Source of the DNA: Enchytraeus crypticus
Taxonomy: Eukaryota; Annelida; Clitellata; Enchytraeida; Enchytraeidae
DNA: 64,000 nucleotides
Reading direction: 5' to 3'
Assembly: GCA_905160935.1 (NCBI GenBank)
Contig: CAJHZI010000191.1
Coordinates: 1-64,000, forward strand
This document shows positions 22,076 through 55,658 of the stretch, one piece after another. The notes below the pieces were generated by a model. That model was given only the letters and a program-made list of their open reading frames with translations. It had not been told where the DNA came from and made no database searches. Made by a program: the position numbers and the translations under genes. Each line of letters begins with the position of its first letter. The first letter of the stretch is position 1.

Positions 22076-22250
22076 AAGTTTGTGTGTATGTGTGCATGCG
22101 TGTGTGTATGTGTTAGAGAAAATGTGTGTATGTGTTAGAGAAAATGTGTGTATGTGTTATAGAAAATGTGTGTGTATGTGTGTGTGTGAGTAAGCAAATG
22201 TGTCTGTATGTATGTGTGTGTGAGCATGTGTGTGTGTATGTCTTTGTGAG
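22076..22250. repeat. TG-rich microsatellite
   Basis: Irregular (TG)n with TATGTG and GAGAAAATG interruptions, including three near-identical copies of a unit containing TGTTAGAGAAAATG. Confidence 0.85.
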
Positions 22251-22514
22251 AGCAAATGTGTGACCTTGTTTTTGTATATGTGTATCAGTGTGTGCTCATT
22301 TACTTTATAATAAACTATATTCTCGAATCTCGACGTGACTTGTGAAATATATTCTTAAGTTAATAGCCCGCCGATAATTGTATAAGAGAGCCCGGAGTTC
22401 ACCTATTGCTATTATACTGCTGAAGCCTCTAGTGCTTTAATTTATGACAACTACTGCAGTAACCAAATCAGAGATGATACTGTCTCTAATAATGAATGCA
22501 TAGTCTTGTTCACG

Positions 22515-22866
22515 CACTCATGCACTCACTCACTCACTCACTCACTCACTCACTCACTCACTCACTCACTCACTCACTCACTCACTCACTCACTCGCTCG
22601 CTCGCTCGCTCGCTCGCCCACTCACTCACTCGATCCCTCGCTCGCTCACTCACTCACTAATTCACTCACTCACTCGATCACTCGCTCACTCACTCACTCA
22701 CTAATTCACTCACTCACTCCACTCACTCTACTCACTCACTCGCTCGCTCACCCACTCACTCACTCACTCGCTCGCTCGCTCACTCGCTCACTCACTCGCT
22801 CACTCACTCGATCACTCACTCGATCACTAGCTCACTCACTCACTCACTCAATCACTCAATCATTCA
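22515..22866. repeat. (CTCA)n/(CTCG)n tetranucleotide array, about 350 bp
   Basis: Blocks of CTCA alternate with blocks of CTCG and occasional CGAT or CTAATT units. The open frame (Thr-His-Ser-Leu repeats) is a product of the repeat and not a gene. Confidence 0.92.
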
Positions 22867-23664
22867 AACGCAATCACTTAATCTCTTAAAAATAATCAAT
22901 TGTAAGCAATCCAAACAACAATAATCAAATTATATAAAAATAAAGTAAATTTAGTAGGCATGGGCCTAAGTTCTTGTTGGATTTAGAAGTGATATTTTAG
23001 TTTTCATTCTAGCTAGGAGAATGGATAGCACCAATGTGATGGGTCTTACGCTAAATTACTACTCGCCAAAATTATTAGGCTAGATGTAATTAATACTTAT
23101 GTATAGTAGCAGTAGCGGATAGGGGGTGCGGCCTCAGGGCATGGAACCCGGGACTCTCAGATTATATTAGCTCTCAATTTTCATTTTTGCCACTGTATAA
23201 GAGGAAAAAGCTTGTAAATGAAAAATGTGGACTGTGTCCCGGAGCAGTGGTGCAACCAGCCATGGTTAGGAGGCTCCCTACCGCCAAAAGATCACTTTTG
23301 CAATTCGTTCAGATCCGCTGATCGAGTTTCTTCAGAGATGAAAAAATTATAAACTTTTTCCAAAACAAATGCAGGATTTTAGGCATTTTAGATTTTCCCA
23401 TAACTTTAGTACGGTTATGAGTAAAGGGATAAGATATGGGGATACACTCACTCTAAGAGCCGAGCGCAGAAGTGAATAAATTTTGAGCCCCCCCCCCCCC
23501 ACCACAACCAGCATTTTTTCTGGATGCGTCACATGTCCCGGAGAAAGCAGGGCGCAAGTAAAAAATGTAGATTCTGTTAAAAAATGTTGGCCCCTTCCTC
23601 TTAAACATTCGGCCCAGATTACTGAAGATACAGAATATGTGTATTACCACGCACGGGCTGAAAC

Positions 23665-24932
23665 TAGAGATGGGCAGTTTATGAATTTCCAGAGTTCGGG
23701 TTCGGTTCGGTTCGTTGAAAATGAAAGTTCGGTTCGGTTCGGGTTCGGTTCGGTTCGTTGAAAATGATAGTTCGGTTCGGTTCGGGTTCGGTTAGCAGTT
23801 GACAATTTGAAAGTTCGGTTCGGTTCGTTGAAATTATGAAAGTTCGGTTCGGTTCGGTTCGGGTTCGGTTCTAACAAGGGTTCGGGTTCGGTTCGGGTTC
23901 AGCTTGCTTTCCAACTCGCAAGAGTTCGATTCGAGTTCGAAATGAATTGGGTTGGATAATGTTGCAATAGTTTAACTTTACTTATAATAATCATGGTTAT
24001 GACAAACATGTTTAAAATGGTTTATGGTAAATATGCTTAGAAATTCATTAAGTCATAATAGCTGCCACACTTTTTCACATGGGTAAAAATATGACAAAGA
24101 AAAAAGGAGAGAAGTGGTATTAAATACCACTTCTCTCCTTTTAAATTTAAAATAAATTTTATTCCTGTACATTTCTTAAAATATTGTATGTTGACCAACA
24201 AATGTTCATAATATAGATGTTTAGATTTATTATTGTATCTGAAATATTCTCCTTTATTATAACGAGAAATTAGAAAGTTTCATCAATTTCAAAAAAATTG
24301 GCACTATGGGCCTGTATATTAGATACGTTTATAATTATGTGGAAATGTCTTGGCTAAAATTTGATCCAATATTTCAGAGATAAAGTGCAATTTAGTAACA
24401 TAAAAATGTCAAATAAAGATGATGTGTTAAACACGTCCACTTCCTTAGAAAAATGATCATAATATACACCGTTTGCTATCAAGTGATCAGTAATAAGCTT
24501 CATAATTTGCCTTAGGGTTTCAGTTTTGAAACTTTCAGATCAATTATAAAGTTACGAAAATAGTTATGAAATTATTTCATTGCTATATTGCAAAATTATT
24601 TACTCCAGATATGTACATGTACATGTACATGTATATGTACATGTACATGTACATGTATATGTACATGTAAGTGCAAAAACTAATATATAATTTGTATTGT
24701 TCTTGCTATCTTTATTTAATGTCAGGCTGATGAAGAAGAAAGGAATTACAAGAGTTTGGTTCAGTTCGGTTTGGACGAAGTCTGGGTTCGGGTTCGGTTC
24801 GGGTTCGGCCAGAGTTTGGGTTCGGGTTCGGTTCGGGTTCGGTCAGAGTCTGGGTTCGAGTTCGGTTCGGTTCGGTCAAAATTAGATTTTAGGGTTCGGT
24901 TCGGTTCGGGTTCGGTTCGATTCCCATCTCTA
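23665..24932. mobile_element. hAT-like element copy 3 (TTCGG family), 1268 bp
   Basis: Same orientation as copy 1. Flanks are GCTGAAAC (23657-23664) and GTTGAAAC (24933-24940), an 8-bp duplication with one difference. The ends are TAGAGATGGG and CCCATCTCTA. The LINE passenger and about 340 bp around it are absent; a (TACATG)n array (24609-24668) takes their place. A 19-bp-arm perfect palindrome sits at 24102-24142. Confidence 0.88.
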
Positions 24933-25238
24933 GTTGAAACACTTTGTTGTTGATAAACAAAGATAAGGAGTTCAAAGGTTGAGAGGTGCATGACCGGTGG
25001 GTGTGGCACTGATCATGTGTTAGGTTTATTTTACTTTTTTATTTATTTTAATTATTCTTAATCAGTGACAAACTTAACTGGATCGTCTGCTGATATAGCA
25101 TGGTTAATTTTAGCAACTTGTTGTAGTATTTGATGTAGGCCAATGGGATTAGTGCTTGTATGCGTAATAATTTTTTTGAAAGTTCTCAGTCTTTATATCA
25201 GTTGATACTATATTAATTATAATTGTTTTGAATGCATG

Positions 25239-25278
<40 letters not shown>

Positions 25279-25438
25279 TAGTGCTTCCTCGTCATGTCCA
25301 CATTTGAATCGATCATTAAATCATCTAACATTCCTAATCTCACTCTCCCTTTGCTCCACTTTTGTTCCATTCTACTTTCCTTCTATGAAAAGTTTACCAA
25401 AGTATACTTTTCCCTTAGGATTTGTCCTATCTAGCTCT

Positions 25439-25502
<64 letters not shown>

Positions 25503-25681
25503 TATATATTATATATATATTATATAATCTTATATATATATATATATATATATTTACATTGTATATATATACACATATGCATATATATACACATATGCAT
25601 ATATATACATATACATATATATGTATATATCTATGTATACATATATATATATATATACATGCATATATATATATATATACA

Positions 25682-25712
<31 letters not shown>

Positions 25713-25745
25713 CATTCATACATACATACATACATACATGTATAT
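25239..25745. repeat. (AT)n arrays around a LINE fragment
   Basis: Two long (AT)n tracts (25239-25276 and 25443-25745, the second with ATACAT and CATA variants) flank a fragment at 25280-25440. That fragment matches the 3' coding end of the 20.6-kb LINE on the minus strand (TTAAATCATCTAACATWCC and TTTGTCCTATC). Confidence 0.8.
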
Positions 25746-26278
25746 ATATTTTTATGCATATTTCAAGTCAAATTACTTTTGTTAATTTTAATATAATCGC
25801 ATTCAAAATTTACAATTGCGATAGTAAAGTTACGTCGATATGGTAGGTCGTATCATCTAAGATGGACCTCGCTAACTTGTGGATACGTTTAATAAAGCTT
25901 TTTACTCTTCTTTTCGATCAAATGCTAATGATCGAGGTCCGTCACTTTTCATCTGAGATTTAAATTATACTACTGGAAAAAGAGGCTGACATTAAGCTCA
26001 ACTTTTACTAGATCCACTTCTAAATATTGTCACTATTCTGAAGTTTAATTCTCTTCTAAATTTACCTATTTTCTGTTTTTTGTTTCATTGTTGTGCATTA
26101 GGCTGTATATCATTACGCCTCTGTTTCTCTCTCAACTATATTGTCTTTAATTTCTTTGTCATTGCTCTCACCTTCAGTTTCTCATTATATAGTCAGCATA
26201 ATGGTTTCTATTGAGGGCAGGCACTGTTTACACTTTCAGATATCGTGTCAGGTCAGTTTCTGATGATATATTGATATA
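25746..26278. other. Region upstream of XYLB
   Basis: The promoter and 5' UTR of XYLB should lie here. I see no clear TATA box, CpG-rich block or other element. Confidence 0.4.
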
Positions 26279-48039
<21,761 letters not shown>

Positions 48040-49842
48040 ATCTGTGCATTGAACCCCACGGACAAGGAAGAACAATGAAAACTATAGCGTTCATTTGCAA
48101 ACTATTGTAACTATTGTTCATTTGCAAATTTTGGTTAAACGATCATCGAGCTTATTGTATTTCTAGCGCTGGAAATGAAAATGAAAATAATTAACGGTAA
48201 CACTCACGTGCTCCGGAGTTAACGATAATAATTTTGAATGTTAACAATTATTGTTTGGGTTTGAGTGCTCGAAAATTAAGAAAGGCTTCTATTACAATTA
48301 TATTAGTCATTGCATTTTAAATATTTAGTGTTCAATCGAGCGTATCATGCCAGCACATAGCCTATATAGTTACAAAAACCTATGAATTATTCGATCAGTT
48401 TGAGCATATAAGCTTCAGTCTTAATTATATGTACTGTATGTTGACAGACTGACAATCTTATTTAAATAGTAAAAGTACAGACGTTGCAAATAGCAAATTT
48501 GGCTGTCGTTACCTTTACATTTGTGTATTTTATTCTCTCTAGAGAACGAAGTTTGTTACATTTTGTTAATACAAATTGTAAACATTTGTATTATTACAAT
48601 TTTGTTTAATTTTAAATTACAATATTTTATTTATGCTTAAGTATTTTTTTAATCTATTTTTTATATGCTTGCATTTTTGGTTTTTTTCTTTTGTTGGTAA
48701 CTGATGGTAAATTTCTCTACAAGTACCGTGCCCTATCGAAGCCTGGTCGGTCATCGTTATGTTTCTCCTTATGTCTCTGTCCATTGTTGCTCTGATCATT
48801 TCTGCTTCCGATATCTACATCTATTTCCTCTTAATGTACGTCATCCGCTACAGACTCTTGCTTCTTTTGATGGTAAATTAGCTAGGCCATACTGGATTTA
48901 GTAGTTGACTATACGGATGATAAAATCAAAGTTAGACTTAGTAGGGAGCAATAGAGCACAAAACATTTGACGATTCGTCTTATTGTCGGTTTATCAGTTG
49001 GAGGTAAACAAGCAAATATTTGCTTTTATCGTAAAGTATGTAAGCTAATATGCCTCATCAAACCGGTTTAAATCGTCTTAACTGCGTATAAAAGCTTTAT
49101 AATTAATATGCATTCTAAAATATAACCTTTAATAACGCCAAAGAGATGTAGAACGAGATTTTATCTGGGGATCACCCTAAAGGATCATATTCCCAAAGTA
49201 AATTCAAGGAACTAGTAAGATCCTGCTGCCTCCATTTCTTAGCTATAATATGTCAAAGGTGCATATTTATCATTATTTTGAATTTATCGATATTTCCCAT
49301 TATAATTTCACTAATAATAATTATGATAATAATAATAATAATAATAAATAATAATTGGAATTTTACGAACAACATTAAACGGCTGATTGATCAGCTGTAT
49401 ATCGCATTCTCTAAACGTTGATACCGCTGGTTGTACAAAATTTATCAGTATTCGCTTATTGCAATGATATCCGACACAACGCAGGAATCTTACACAGTTA
49501 GAAAAGCACATACAGATGAGCACAGGTATACACATATACAAGTACACAATATCAATCCTAAATTTAATAGCAGTCTTGTTAAAGTATCTCCATGAGGAAG
49601 TTATTGTCACACCTTTTCTAGACAGTTTTAAGAAGGAGTATAAAAGGATGGGCTCTATCTCTAAGTTTACGACGCCTGTTATTTGCCTTTAATGGTTGCG
49701 TGAGAGGTAACAAAACGTGATGAGAGTTATGAACTATAAAGTACAGAAGTAAACAATTTCCTGACTGCTTTTTAAGCAATTTCAGTAAAAGAGATGAAAA
49801 TCGAACACGTGACCATAACGCATATTCCAGAACGCACTACTG
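48040..49842. other. Intergenic stretch after XYLB
   Basis: The XYLB 3' UTR should start here. Otherwise I see only AT-rich DNA, a short (AAT)n at 49325-49352 and no gene. Confidence 0.5.
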
Positions 49843-49954
49843 TATAGACCTTTGATAACTGTACTTGGCAACTCTGTTCGCATTGTAAACAAATCGTTGT
49901 GTGGCGGGGAGACCTAGCAGCGTCTGTTTATGTTAAACTTCCGGGCAGCAATGT

Positions 49955-50115
49955 GTTAGGTAATTAGTCCATTTTTCGTGTATCCAGTCATATGAGTGTC
50001 CGAAGTTTTACTCTCAGATTTAGCGCGTTCAATTTTCAATTTAGCGAGTTCAATTCACTTCAGGATCTCTCATTTAAAACTTGATGGCGCTACCTGACGG
50101 CCCCTAATGCGCTAC
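49955..50115 (+). repeat. SINE-B copy inside the ISL2EU-like element
   Basis: Contains TAGTCCATTTTTCGTGTATCC, GAGTGTCCGAAGTTTTACTC and TTTAAAACTTGATGGCGCTAC, in SINE-B order. Confidence 0.6.
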
Positions 50116-51462
50116 TGTGATATCTGATATAATTTTTATTATGTATATAATATCGGATTCAATATCCTAGCCAGACTTAACTAATGTAGTTTAATGTTTA
50201 CATGAATAACAGTAGGCCTCTATTTTTATTTAGCAATACGTCTTTCTTTAGGTATATCAGGTATATTAAACGATTCCTGATTTTGCTAACAATAATCATT
50301 CAATCATTAATTAAATCCTGCATAGAGTAGTTAATTAAATCATGCATAATACATTTAATGATGTAATGTCTAATCGAACATAATCCAATTTACATTTGGA
50401 TTGCAAATATAATTATGGACATTAATAATATAATTAGACAGTCACAGCAATCATAAATTGGAATTCAACGTTTTAGCTGAGTTTATTTGTATATTGCCTG
50501 TATGATGCAATACCTAAGCTGTTAATGATGAATTAATACAGCTCTCTTTCCACTGGTTCTGATACTCGGGTATGATAACCCTAGCTTTTCGATAGACTGG
50601 TTTTATGGATACAGAGACAAAGGCATCTCGATTGTAGTCTATGGGCTATAAAATCCTAGGTAATATTGCTATGTGTAATGTTCTACTATAATTGATAAAT
50701 GTTTAATTTATGTTAAGTAATAACCCATACATAGCCAATGGATGGTTCATATTTCTATTATTGCCGATATTTATATTCAGCTATAATTGACATTTGCAAT
50801 CTGTCGTAAGCTTAATTGATATTTTTTTAATGTTTTTATTTATTTGTTGACAGAATGGCTTTAAATAAATTGGAAAGAAATTTATAGTTCAATTACTTAT
50901 CAAATGATGATAAATTACGATACAGACAAAAGCTGACAGTCGGAAGAAGTAATTATTCCAGACCCATTTTCTGACATTGAAGCAAGTGAATGGAATTATG
51001 ACCCCATATGTTGGCCTAAAATTGAAATGTCTCAAATAATAAGCTATTTCATCAAAAAGCCTGGCCTATACACCCTAATGGAATTGGAAAATTATCGTTC
51101 CCTAGAAGCTTTTGATTTTGCTATATCAGGACGGGTTAGCCCCATTGGTGTAAGGGCTCTCTCTGAAGGTGATGGAACTTACTTTTCTTGCGGGCTGAAG
51201 TGGCTCATTCCCAATCTTTATCAGCAGCACCACTTTGTGTTTGGGTCCTAGTCAGGAAACAAGGGAATATTTTATCTGGACACTGCACATGTATGGCTGG
51301 GTAAGCAATTTTAAAATTTCAATTTTTCTTACACTGTAAATTACTGTATGCATTATCATTTACATGACGATATCTTAAATCAAACCATTAGCAAATTGAA
51401 AACTGGTTATTTGAATTATTAAGGTTATTTCTGCTGTTTATTTGTATGGTACTACTATTATT

Positions 51463-51592
51463 AAAGCTAATGTTAACGTAAGTTTCCTCAATCGGAAGCG
51501 ATGTCAGTGATGTGCGGGGCCCAGGATTTGAACCCCGCACATACTGATCCGCGGTCAAATATCTTACCGACATAGCCACTGTCTCCAGCCAT
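51463..51592 (-). repeat. SINE-A copy inside the YqaJ-gene intron
   Basis: Reverse copy with ACTGATCCGCGGTCAAAT, a B-box-like segment and a GCCACTGTCTCCAGCC head. In the first intron of the YqaJ gene. Confidence 0.8.
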
Positions 51593-51794
51593 TATTATGA
51601 TCATCATCACCAGAATCGTACATTGTAATAGTAGCTTTGTAAAATAATAATCATAGCCTGGATCATCTCAATCAGTTTAATAATTAATCATTACTTTAAT
51701 TATACTTCTTTTATTTACTGTTATACTTCTTTTATTTACTGTAACAGATATAGGAACAGTGGGGCTCAAAAAGAGAGCAGTCTGCTGTGTGGGT

Positions 51795-51810
51795 GTATCT
51801 ATATATATAA

Positions 51811-51884
<74 letters not shown>

Positions 51885-51885
51885 C
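51795..51885. repeat. (AT)n microsatellite
   Basis: About 90 bp of nearly pure (AT)n in the first intron of the YqaJ gene. Confidence 0.92.
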
Positions 51886-52599
51886 TGTGTGCCCCTATGC
51901 CTTCCTCAGTTCATATTCACATTTACTTCGACTAACATTGTTTGTGTCAAATAATGTCTATTGATTCATTTCTGTTATGACACAGTCTCGGAGAAGCTTG
52001 GGTTCACATTGCTGCTATCATTTTCAAAGTGGAATTACATCATAGATTGGGTCTTGCATTGCAGACTGTCACAGACAAAGCATGTACCCGGAGGCAAACT
52101 ATCAAGAAGGTATGCTCTTAGATTATATATCACTAGTGATGAAAAAACATGTTTTTTGCCGTGTTTTTTAAAAGAAATTGTGTTTTTTATTTGTGTATTT
52201 TCTTTTAACGCTTAAATTTCTGTAAAAACCTTAAAGTAACATTGTGTCTACCTACATGTTATTGCTATGGTTTATAGGTATATCTTATGTTTAGATTTTT
52301 AAATAGAGTTTATGAATAACCGTAGTTTCTTAACCCTCGGATGCAGAACCCCTGTGTCACCCCTGACCCGGGACTCGATTTTTGCCCTATATAACAAGAT
52401 TTTACAAAATAAAATCTTGTTCGTCTAGGTATTCCTCATTCAGTCTATTTTGCATAGGTATATATATTTTATCAATTGTTTTTTCATCTCTCCCCTACTC
52501 AGTTGCGAGCTGAAATGGAGAGGTCATAGGTCGTCTTGTCGAAATGCTGTGGAAAGGCTGTGCCGTATTGCTATATATAATTATAATCAGTGAGAATTG

Positions 52600-52735
52600 T
52601 AAGCCCCAACAGAAAAAAGCTCACCAAATGATTGTCCTTTCTGATGTTGGTTTGGATCTTAGTGCTTAGTCACCTTTTACAACACATGCAGTTCATGAAT
52701 GGCCTATTCTACAACAACCTGGTCATGACACGGAT
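52600..52735 (+). repeat. SINE-C fragment
   Basis: CTCACCAAATGATTGTCC, TGATGTTGGTTTGGATCTTA and CCTTTTACAACACATGCAG match the body of SINE-C at 55430-55500. Confidence 0.6.
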
Positions 52736-54609
52736 ATATTAGTAGCTGATATTAAAAATAGAAATTATTTTTAAAACTAAAGTAAAGTAGAAATAGGAAT
52801 AAATGTTTGCCTAATTGAGTTGTACCTTGAACGAAAATTTATTATTAACAGAAATTGTTATAAAATAAAATATTTTTTATTATACATTATGTCATCTATT
52901 TTTGCTCTTTAGCGTTTTTGTGTATATAACATTTTTATGAATGTATAATAACAGCCTGTTGCTTTGTTTTGATAGGTTCCCATGATGGCTATCTCTGAGG
53001 TGGACTGGAGCACACCTAAAACGAGGCTGAAAACTATGGCTGGTCTCAAATCTTCTAAAGTTAAAAGATCTGTGAAATTTTCCCCTGCCATTGATACAAC
53101 ATTTTATCAGGATCTGCAAAAGAAGGCACCTAAAGCAGTTCTTTGGCAAATGGCTCCTGCTGTTACATCATCCGCTTCAACTGAGACAATGTCAACTGAG
53201 ACCTGTACATCAGACCCTGATTTCTCACAGCAGCCGTACATTATGAGTACTCACTCTCACTGTAGATATCAGTCATTTGAACCTTTAGCGCTTTTAAGTG
53301 AATGTCGCCAAACAGTATCTTCTTTGGCAATAACAGATGAGCAATTGATAGTCATTGAAGAGTTAACCAGAGAGCAAAGTAAGTCTCCGTTATGGTTTGC
53401 AGTACGATGTGGTTGACTAACTGCTTCTTCGTTTTTTTTTTTAAACCATCTATTCAATTTACTATTTCTACTAAAGACATTGATGAATTTATCTGTAGGA
53501 ATGAAAATGAAATTTTCTCTAAATCAATTCAGTGGGGTTTACGGAATGAAAGCAAAGTACGGTCAACTGTAATGGCTTTGTTAAAATCATTCCATGTTAA
53601 CCTGCAGATAAACTGTTGTGGGATTTTAGTAAGCCAGTTAAAGCCATTTCTTGGAGCATCTCCAGATGGCTTTGTATCATGTAGCTGTCATGGGAAGGCT
53701 TTACTAGAAATAAAGTGTCCGTATTCACAAAGATTTGAAGATCCTGGTACAGTTCCTCATCTAATTAGCACTGGCTATCATAAACACCTTGACCAAGTAT
53801 CAGATTACTATGCTCAGGTTCAAGGACAGATGGCCATACGTGGTATTAAGCAGTGCAATTTTGTGGTATACACCTTAAGGGGTTTACATGTTGAAGTTAT
53901 TGACTTTGATATTAACTACTGGCAGAAGTTAGCTACTAGATTACAGGAAGTGTTTACATACTTAATGATGCCCTGCATTCTAATGGGTGAGAATATAGTC
54001 ATTGGTATTACGAAATGCAACAAGCTTCATTTGTCACTGTAAGCTATATAAAGAGGGTAGAATTATTAGGTGCAATAATGAGTCATGTAGTGTTGGATTC
54101 TTTCACTATGCTTGCGTTGGTATTAAACGGAGGCCGGCCAAGGCTTGGTTTTGCTGTTCAGGGTGTGTCAAAGAAGAAGATGTTAGTGATTGATAATTTG
54201 CTGTTGTACAAATTCATTTTTCATGATAATTTTTGCTAATTTTGGTAGAATGTTGCCTATTTTTGCTGTTTACAATTTTTGTTACTGTAGACCTTTTATA
54301 ATATGTAGTGGTTACTCTATTCACATAATAAAGAAAGCCTAGTGAGAGAGTGGGGAGGATGTGTGCTTCTATTGACGGCTGGCAATATTCTATATATTCG
54401 TATATATTTATTGTGTATTTCTTCATTTATAAACAGAATGGTATTTGTAATAATTACAAAAATTATATTTGAATTTCTTGTCAAATGATGATAAACATAT
54501 GTCTTAATTTACAGTTAAGACATGTCTAGATAGACTATCTAGAGGGATTTATTACATTTTAAGGAAATATTACATTGCAGTTGTTTTCTGCAAAACAATC
54601 AAGTTTATG

Positions 54610-54683
54610 ATTGCACGGTGGCGCCGCTCCAACGAATGAAGTAATACATAAGATGATTTTTCAAAGTAAACACAAGGTCTATA
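54610..54683. mobile_element. Internal right-type terminus of the ISL2EU-like family
   Basis: GGTGGCGCCGCTC, AAAGTAAACACA and AGGTCTATA run in the same order and orientation as GTGGCGCC, AAAGTAAACAAA and TGGTCTATA at the right end (58587-58657). It lies between the two genes. Confidence 0.65.
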
Positions 54684-55280
54684 CTTGCTACTTTTCTAGT
54701 CGAAAACATGTAGTATTTCAACTACTAATATCATTTTCTCGTACTTACATCCTGTGGTGGTCAGCTAGATAGAGCACCTTGTGCCCTCTCTGATGGCCAC
54801 AGGATAAAACGAATAAGATTCTTGGTTTTGATTTGGTTTTAATTATACCGTTAAATGGAGATTGGATAATAATCTATTCCTTTTATTTCCATAATCAATC
54901 TGACAAACCGCAGACTGTAACAATATGACAGATAACATAGCAATGCATCAGATACAGGCAGAAATTCAACACAAAATCAAAAAATATAAGATTGAAAATA
55001 ATAAGATAACAATTAAAATATTTTGACCAAGACAAACTTATCCTATTTTAAGAGTTCTAAAGTCACATGTAGCTATCTAAGCATTACTAAACAGCATTAG
55101 AAAACAATTTCAGCAGTTTAAAAAAAACAGGTAGTGGAGTGTTGGAAGTTGCATGTACACCTTCCAAGTTTTATGTAGGAAATTGCATGTGCAATCTTAA
55201 AATGCATTTTGATTGTTCGATGATCGTGTATGTGTGATGTATCTTGATCCTGTCTGTTTTTTGACAAATAAAGACAACTT

Positions 55281-55510
55281 CAAACATCATCATCATCCGT
55301 TAATCCCAGTTTAACTAGGGTCGGGATTCGAATAGACCTTCTCCACTCCTCCCTGTCCCATACCATATCATCAGTCAATCCCCTTTACTCTCTTTTGTTA
55401 AAATCTTGTAGCAATTTCTCGAGTCTCACCAACCGAATGCTTTGGATCTTAGTGCTTTAGTTACCTTCTGCCACACGTGCAGTCACTGGTTGATTTATTC
55501 TTCAAACAAC
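55281..55510 (+). repeat. SINE-C, most complete copy
   Basis: (CATCAT)n, CCCAGTTTAACTAGGGTCGG, GATTCGAATAGACCTTCTCC, then CTCACCAACCGAATG, GGATCTTAGTGCTTTAG and CCACACGTGCAGTC. GGGATTCGAAT may be a relic B box. It lies between the two transposon genes. Confidence 0.75.
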
Positions 55511-55622
55511 CCGGACACAACATGGAGATGCATGCTAATATAAGTAAATTAAATTAAATATCCTGTAACATTTGATATAATTGTTATACAGAAAATAACT
55601 GCTACAAACATCCTTACAGAAT

Positions 55623-55628
55623 TTTATT
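55623..55628 (-). terminator. Candidate poly(A) signal of the transposase gene
   Basis: AATAAA on the minus strand, 31 nt after the TAA stop at 55659. Confidence 0.5.
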
Positions 55629-55658
55629 AGGTACAATAAAGCTCTAGCATACATTGTC

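Larger units (their letters stand above)
50942..54195 (+). pseudogene. Transposon-encoded SWIM-YqaJ-PHD protein, broken
   Basis: Exons 50942-51300, 51986-52109 and 52976-54195 join in phase at GT-AG borders. Order: KKPGLYTLMELENYRSLEAF, common at the N-terminus of these proteins; a SWIM-like zinc box CTCMAG-LGEAWVHIAAIIF with Trp where Cys is usual; then a YqaJ nuclease with SIQWGLRNE, LGASPDGFVS, LLEIKCPY and DYYAQVQGQMAI (the Asp and the Glu-x-Lys of the exonuclease fold). A PHD finger, CHCKLYKEGRIIRCNNESC to WFCCSGC, lies in another frame at 54045-54180. Breaks: a frame change before the SWIM box, a TGA after FAVRCG near 53414, a T-run frame change at 53431-53443, and a shift before the PHD finger. 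YqaJ nucleases resemble lambda exonuclease; here the gene travels with a transposase. Confidence 0.75.

Noticed and set aside
22506-22889. Open frame of Thr-His-Ser-Leu repeats
   Set aside because: It is a plain translation of the (CTCA)n/(CTCG)n array.
23217-23560. Another MITE with GTCCCGGAG and CAGTGGTGCAACCAGC segments
   Set aside because: Ends could not be matched and no target duplication was found.
25232-25846. Long Ile/Tyr-rich open frames on both strands
   Set aside because: They are products of (AT)n arrays around a LINE fragment.
48704-48901. Possible extra coding exon after XYLB
   Set aside because: XYLB ends at the expected length at 48039, and this frame shows no conserved motif.
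53000-54000. Phage- or virus-derived gene because YqaJ is called a viral recombinase domain
   Set aside because: The terminal repeats and the THAP-DDE partner point to a eukaryotic DNA transposon and not to a virus.
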